A stretch of DNA of 64,000 nucleotides from Streptohalobacillus salinus (GTDB lineage Bacteria > Bacillota > Bacilli > Bacillales > Amphibacillaceae), in assembly GCF_003201605.1 (NCBI RefSeq), contig NZ_QJJR01000004.1, positions 226,203 to 290,202 of the forward strand, read 5' to 3'. The notes beneath the pieces are model-generated. The model searched no databases. It worked only from the letters and a program-made list of their open reading frames with translations, and was not told the origin of the DNA. The translations under genes and the position numbers were made by a program. Within the stretch, counting starts at the first letter, position 1; each line of letters starts with the position of its first letter. Positions 60,390 through 64,000 of the stretch are shown piece after piece.

Positions 60390-63083
60390 TTATGCTTCTT
60401 TTAATTTATTTCTAAGCACCATTTGCAGAATGCCACCGTGGCGATAGTAGTCAATTTCAACATCACTATCGAAACGCGCGACAGCTTTAAATTGTTTAAC
60501 TGAGCCATCTTCTGCTGTTGCAGTAACATCAACCAGTTGATTTGGTTCAACTGACGGGTCAATGTTCACATCAATCGTCTCACGACCAGTAAGGCCAAGT
60601 GAATCGATGCTTTCACCTTCATCGAATTGTAACGGCAAGACACCCATCATAACAAGGTTGCTACGGTGAATACGCTCATAACTTTCAGCAATCACTGTCT
60701 TAATGCCAAGTAAATTCGTGCCCTTAGCTGCCCAGTCACGTGAACTTCCCATTCCATAGTCATTTCCTGCTAAAACAACAAGACCAGTATCCGTTTCTTG
60801 ATACTTCATTGCGGCGTCATAAATTGGCATGACTTCTTCTGTTGGCCAGTAAGTTGTCAATCCACCTTCTGTGCCAGGTGCAAGTTTATTTTTAATACGG
60901 ATATTACCAAAAGTACCACGCATCATCACTTGATGGTTACCTCGACGTGAGCCGTATGAATTAAAGTGTCGAGGCGTCACACCATTATCCTGTAAGTAAA
61001 GACCTGCAGGCATGTCTTTCGCGATTGCACCTGCTGGAGAGATATGGTCTGTCGTTACCGAATCACCAAATTTACCGATGACGCGTAAACCATTTAATGG
61101 TTTAACAACATCTGGCTCAACAGATAAGTTTTCAAAGAATGGTGGGTTCTGAATATATGTGGATTGATCATCCCATTCATACAGCGGCTCATCTGTTGTT
61201 TCAATTTGGTTCCATTTTTCATTTGAGTTAAAAATATTCGCATATTCTTTTTTGAAAATTTCTGGCGTAACTACTTTAAAGACTTCATTTCTGATTTCTT
61301 CAAGAGATGGCCATAAGTCATCAAAATAAACAGGTTCATTATTTTCATCATAGCCAAGCGGCTCTGTTCTAAGATCAACATCAACGGTACCTGCTAGTGC
61401 ATAAGCAACAACAAGTGGTGGTGATGCTAAGTAATTTGCTTTAACAAGCGGGTGAATACGTCCTTCAAAATTACGGTTACCTGAAAGTACGGATGCAACA
61501 GTTAAATCATTATCAACAATTGCCTCTTCAACAGCCTTCTCAAGTGGACCCGAGTTACCAATACATGTGGTACAACCATAACCGACCAAATTAAAACCTA
61601 GCTCTTCGAGATACGGCATGAGGCCTGCATCTTCTAGGTAGCGTGTCACGACCTTAGAACCTGGTGCGAGTGACGTTTTCACATACGCTGGTACCGTTAA
61701 CCCTTTCTTAACTGCATTTCGTGCCAGTAAGCCGGACCCTAGCATAACGTATGGATTTGAAGTGTTTGTACATGATGTGATCGCTGCAATTGCTAGTGCA
61801 CCTGTTTTCATCACAGAAGTTTCGCCATTTTCATGTTCAACTGTGGCTGTTTTCTCAAATTCTTCTTCTGATAAACCAAACCCTTGATTACCAGCAGGCG
61901 CTGTAATTGAGTCATTGAACGATTTTTTCATGTCAGATAGTAAAATTAAATCTTGTGGACGTTTAGGTCCAGATAAACTTGGTTCTAAATCCGACAGATT
62001 CACTTCAACTAAATCTGTAAATTCAGGATCAGGCATCGATGAATCATACCATAAATCGTTGGCTTTACAGTATGCTTCAACAAGGTCGATTTGTTCTTCA
62101 TCACGGCCTGTTAGACGCATATAGTTTAGAGATTCTTCATCAACGGGGAAGAATCCACATGTTGCCCCGTATTCAGGTGCCATATTAGATATGGTTGCAC
62201 GGTCAGCTAAAGGCATTTCCTTTAAGCCAGGACCGAAGTATTCAACAAATTTACCAACAACTTTCTTCTCGCGTAATACTTGTGTGACCTTTAAAGCAAG
62301 ATCGGTTGCAGTAATGCCGTTAGGCATAGATCCCGTAAACTTAACACCAATGACATCGGGTGCAGGGAAATAAGAAGGTTGACCTAACATGCCAGCTTCT
62401 GCTTCGATACCACCGACACCCCAACCAAGGACACCAAGACCGTTAATCATCGTTGTATGAGAATCTGTTCCGACTAATGTATCAGGGAAGGCATCAAATG
62501 TACCATCGTCATTTTTAAGTTTGTGGACTACACTTGCAATATATTCTAAGTTAACTTGGTGAACAATACCAGTTGCTGGTGGTACTGCACGATAGTTATC
62601 AAAGGCTTTTTGTGCCCAGTTTAAGAATTGATAACGTTCAATGTTACGCTCGAATTCAAGTTCCATATTGGCAAGTAATGCATGGTTTGTCCCAAACTCA
62701 TCAACTTGTACCGAGTGGTCAATTACCAAATCAACAGGTACTTCAGGATTAATCTTATTAGCTTCGCCACCCATGTCGACCATTGCTTTACGTAATGAAG
62801 CTAAATCTACCACGGCTGGAACGCCAGTGAAATCTTGGAGAATAACACGTGAAGGTTTAAATGGTACATCTGTTTTTTCGACTTTCCCCCATTTCGCTAA
62901 CCCTTCGATATGTTCATCATTAATCACCCGTCCGTCATATTGACGTAAGAGTGATTCAAGTAATACGCGAATTGAAAACGGTAAACGTTCAATTTTCCCT
63001 TTACCTGCTTCTTCTAGTGCTTTCAATTGAAAATAGTTAAATGTTTGACCATTCAGTTCAAATGTTTTTTTAGTATTTATCAT
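60390..63083 (-). CDS. acnA: Aconitate hydratase
   Basis: The 897-residue AcnA-type aconitase interconverts citrate and isocitrate. The 4Fe-4S cysteines are in [11 protein letters not shown] (about C433) and [12 protein letters not shown] (about C499 and C502). The swivel domain has [15 protein letters not shown] and [19 protein letters not shown] 63083 follows AGGAGGT; the frame is open nine codons further without support. A terminator-like hairpin lies in its short leader. In Bacillus it also acts as an RNA-binding protein when iron is low. Confidence 0.98.
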   Translation of the reverse strand: MINTKKTFELNGQTFNYFQLKALEEAGKGKIERLPFSIRVLLESLLRQYDGRVINDEHIEGLAKWGKVEKTDVPFKPSRVILQDFTGVPAVVDLASLRKAMVDMGGEANKINPEVPVDLVIDHSVQVDEFGTNHALLANMELEFERNIERYQFLNWAQKAFDNYRAVPPATGIVHQVNLEYIASVVHKLKNDDGTFDAFPDTLVGTDSHTTMINGLGVLGWGVGGIEAEAGMLGQPSYFPAPDVIGVKFTGSMPNGITATDLALKVTQVLREKKVVGKFVEYFGPGLKEMPLADRATISNMAPEYGATCGFFPVDEESLNYMRLTGRDEEQIDLVEAYCKANDLWYDSSMPDPEFTDLVEVNLSDLEPSLSGPKRPQDLILLSDMKKSFNDSITAPAGNQGFGLSEEEFEKTATVEHENGETSVMKTGALAIAAITSCTNTSNPYVMLGSGLLARNAVKKGLTVPAYVKTSLAPGSKVVTRYLEDAGLMPYLEELGFNLVGYGCTTCIGNSGPLEKAVEEAIVDNDLTVASVLSGNRNFEGRIHPLVKANYLASPPLVVAYALAGTVDVDLRTEPLGYDENNEPVYFDDLWPSLEEIRNEVFKVVTPEIFKKEYANIFNSNEKWNQIETTDEPLYEWDDQSTYIQNPPFFENLSVEPDVVKPLNGLRVIGKFGDSVTTDHISPAGAIAKDMPAGLYLQDNGVTPRHFNSYGSRRGNHQVMMRGTFGNIRIKNKLAPGTEGGLTTYWPTEEVMPIYDAAMKYQETDTGLVVLAGNDYGMGSSRDWAAKGTNLLGIKTVIAESYERIHRSNLVMMGVLPLQFDEGESIDSLGLTGRETIDVNIDPSVEPNQLVDVTATAEDGSVKQFKAVARFDSDVEIDYYRHGGILQMVLRNKLKEA

Positions 63084-63112
63084 GTAATTTTTACCTCCTA
63101 TGTAAGTCATAT

Positions 63113-63152
63113 CTCGCTAAAAAACTGTCGGATTTTAGCAGCGACAGTTCTC
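63113..63152 (-). terminator. Terminator-like hairpin in the acnA leader
   Basis: On the minus strand AACTGTCG (63142-63149) pairs with CGACAGTT (63123-63130), followed by a run of seven T. It begins about 7-10 bp after the expected transcription start and about 40 bp before ATG 63083, so it could attenuate acnA. Confidence 0.6.
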
Positions 63153-63162
63153 TCCCTACCCT

Positions 63163-63191
63163 ATTTTAAAGGATAAACGTAAATATGTAAA
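63163..63191 (-). promoter_or_regulatory. Candidate promoter of acnA
   Basis: TTTACA (63186-63191), 17 bp, TAAAAT (63163-63168), reading toward acnA. Confidence 0.55.
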
Positions 63192-63267
63192 ATATTTTGA
63201 CAATAATCACTTCTTAACTGGTCGCTTAACTAGGTACATTTATCGATGTACTTTTTAGAATTTGCGA

Positions 63268-63305
63268 TAAAAAAGCTCTGTTGCGATTACAACAGAGCTT
63301 TGGCA
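63268..63305 (-). terminator. Terminator of yneF
   Basis: The perfect 12-bp stem AAAGCTCTGTTG (63272-63283) / CAACAGAGCTTT (63290-63301) is followed by TTTTT on the minus strand. Confidence 0.88.
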
Positions 63306-63329
63306 ATGTATTAAAAATCAATAAATTGA

Positions 63330-63560
63330 TTATTTCCCTTGATTTTGGTTGTTCATTGCGCGCATCATTTGATTAATTTTCTTCTGCGATGGCTTTTGAC
63401 CCATTTGCATCATCAGTGTACGTAACATTTGTTCATTAATAGGTGGGTTTTTCTTTAAATAATTCATCATATACTTTCTAGCAATGAAGAATCCAAGTGC
63501 CGCACCAGCTAAGATTGCGATGATTGCGATTAGAATCACCCAACCGATACCTAATGTCAT
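63330..63560 (-). CDS. yneF: YneF/UPF0154 small membrane protein
   Basis: The 76-residue protein has one membrane helix (about 6-27, [25 protein letters not shown]) and a basic, Q/N-rich tail with [32 protein letters not shown], the UPF0154 signature. It lies beside tkt as in B. subtilis. Function is unknown. Confidence 0.92.
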   Translation of the reverse strand: MTLGIGWVILIAIIAILAGAALGFFIARKYMMNYLKKNPPINEQMLRTLMMQMGQKPSQKKINQMMRAMNNQNQGK

Positions 63561-63593
63561 ATATGCCTGCCTCCTTCAATTCATTTCTTATAT

Positions 63594-63622
63594 AGTATAT
63601 TAAAGATTTGCTGATAATACAA
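63594..63622 (-). promoter_or_regulatory. Promoter of yneF
   Basis: TTGTAT (63617-63622), 17 bp, TATACT (63594-63599), ending about 34 bp before the start codon. Confidence 0.65.
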
Positions 63623-63724
63623 TAAAAAGCTAAAAATTCATTTGATTATTAGCCATCACTGGTAATCTAAACTTATTTTTATAACCACTCTTCATTAACT
63701 TTTCAACTAACTCAATTGGAAATT

Positions 63725-63757
63725 AAAAAACGAGCCTACCAATTGGCAGGCTCGTCT
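63725..63757 (-). terminator. Terminator of tkt
   Basis: ACGAGCCTACC (63730-63740) pairs with GGCAGGCTCGT (63745-63755) with one mismatch, followed by TTTTTTAA on the minus strand. Confidence 0.85.
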
Positions 63758-63766
63758 CTGTAAGAA

Positions 63767-64000
63767 TTATTTGTCTAGAACAGCTTCAAACCGTTTAACA
63801 ACATTTTCAACGGTAAAGCCATATTCGATCATAACTTGGTTACCCTCACCTGATGCACCGAAGCGATCAATCGCAAGAATATCACCTTCATCACCAGCGT
63901 AACGATCCCAGCCAAGTGAAGCACCCATTTCAATGGCAAGACGTTTCTTCACGTCTTTCGGTAAAACTGAATCTTTGTAGGCTTGATCTTGTTGCTCGAA
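63767..64000 (-). CDS. tkt: Transketolase, C-terminal part (cut by window edge)
   Basis: 77 residues of the end of the protein are visible, entering from the right edge in frame: FEQQDQAYKDSVLPKDVKKR...GWDRYAGDEGDILAIDRFGASGEGNQVMIEYGFTVENVV. This is the transketolase C-terminal domain with the usual YGFT ending. The start lies outside. Together with yneF it keeps the B. subtilis tkt-yneF order but without sirA between. Confidence 0.93.
   Translation of the reverse strand, partial: FEQQDQAYKDSVLPKDVKKRLAIEMGASLGWDRYAGDEGDILAIDRFGASGEGNQVMIEYGFTVENVVKRFEAVLDK

Overview
The window reads as chromosome from a low-GC Gram-positive bacterium of the Bacillaceae. AGGAGG-type ribosome sites are everywhere, TTG and GTG starts are common, and the leaders (T-box, lysine and TPP riboswitches, CIRCE, a GltC-like box, CodY-like sites) are of Bacillus type. 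The right end keeps the Bacillus gene order parC-parE-yneT-plsY ... yneQ-yneP ... acnA ... yneF-tkt. A complete V-type ATPase operon with Na+-site residues points to a halophilic or alkaliphilic relative; Amphibacillus or Halolactibacillus is my guess and is not shown by the sequence. I saw no rRNA, tRNA, IS element or CRISPR array.

Left end (1-9.6 kb), accessory-like: a RibD_C/DHFR-fold protein, an MFS exporter coupled to an unknown membrane protein, an EamA-type transporter, several very small membrane or DNA-binding-like proteins, a YitT protein, and an unusual tyrosine recombinase. The recombinase has an N-terminal segment like the conserved tail motif of phage replication proteins. Its 500-bp upstream region is full of inverted repeats and holds a LexA-like box. 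tenA follows behind a TPP riboswitch and terminator.

9.8-16.6 kb: htpG behind a CIRCE operator, an IDEAL-domain protein, a membrane GGDEF/EAL protein whose EAL domain looks catalytically dead, and dapA behind a lysine riboswitch.

16.9-25.5 kb: the nine-gene ntpFIKECGABD V-ATPase operon on the minus strand.

25.7-42 kb: cvfB, a YaiI-family gene, ilvA, ppaC, a VOC protein, proBA under a proline-type T-box, ilvE, gltBD divergent from gltC, and msrA. Together they make a nitrogen and amino-acid block (glutamate, proline, branched-chain and isoleucine precursors).

42.2-49.5 kb: a compact histidine operon, hisZGDBHAF(IE), divergent from a PHP histidinol-phosphatase, with an operator-like palindrome over the hisZ promoter.

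49.6-64 kb: a flavin reductase, topoisomerase IV (parE-parC), a CoA-binding protein, plsY, folE2-yidD, yneQ, yneP, a tandem CbxX-type AAA ATPase, aconitase, yneF and the 3' end of transketolase. The sporulation genes that sit in this block in B. subtilis (sirA, cotM, sspP, sspO, sspN, tlp) are all absent.
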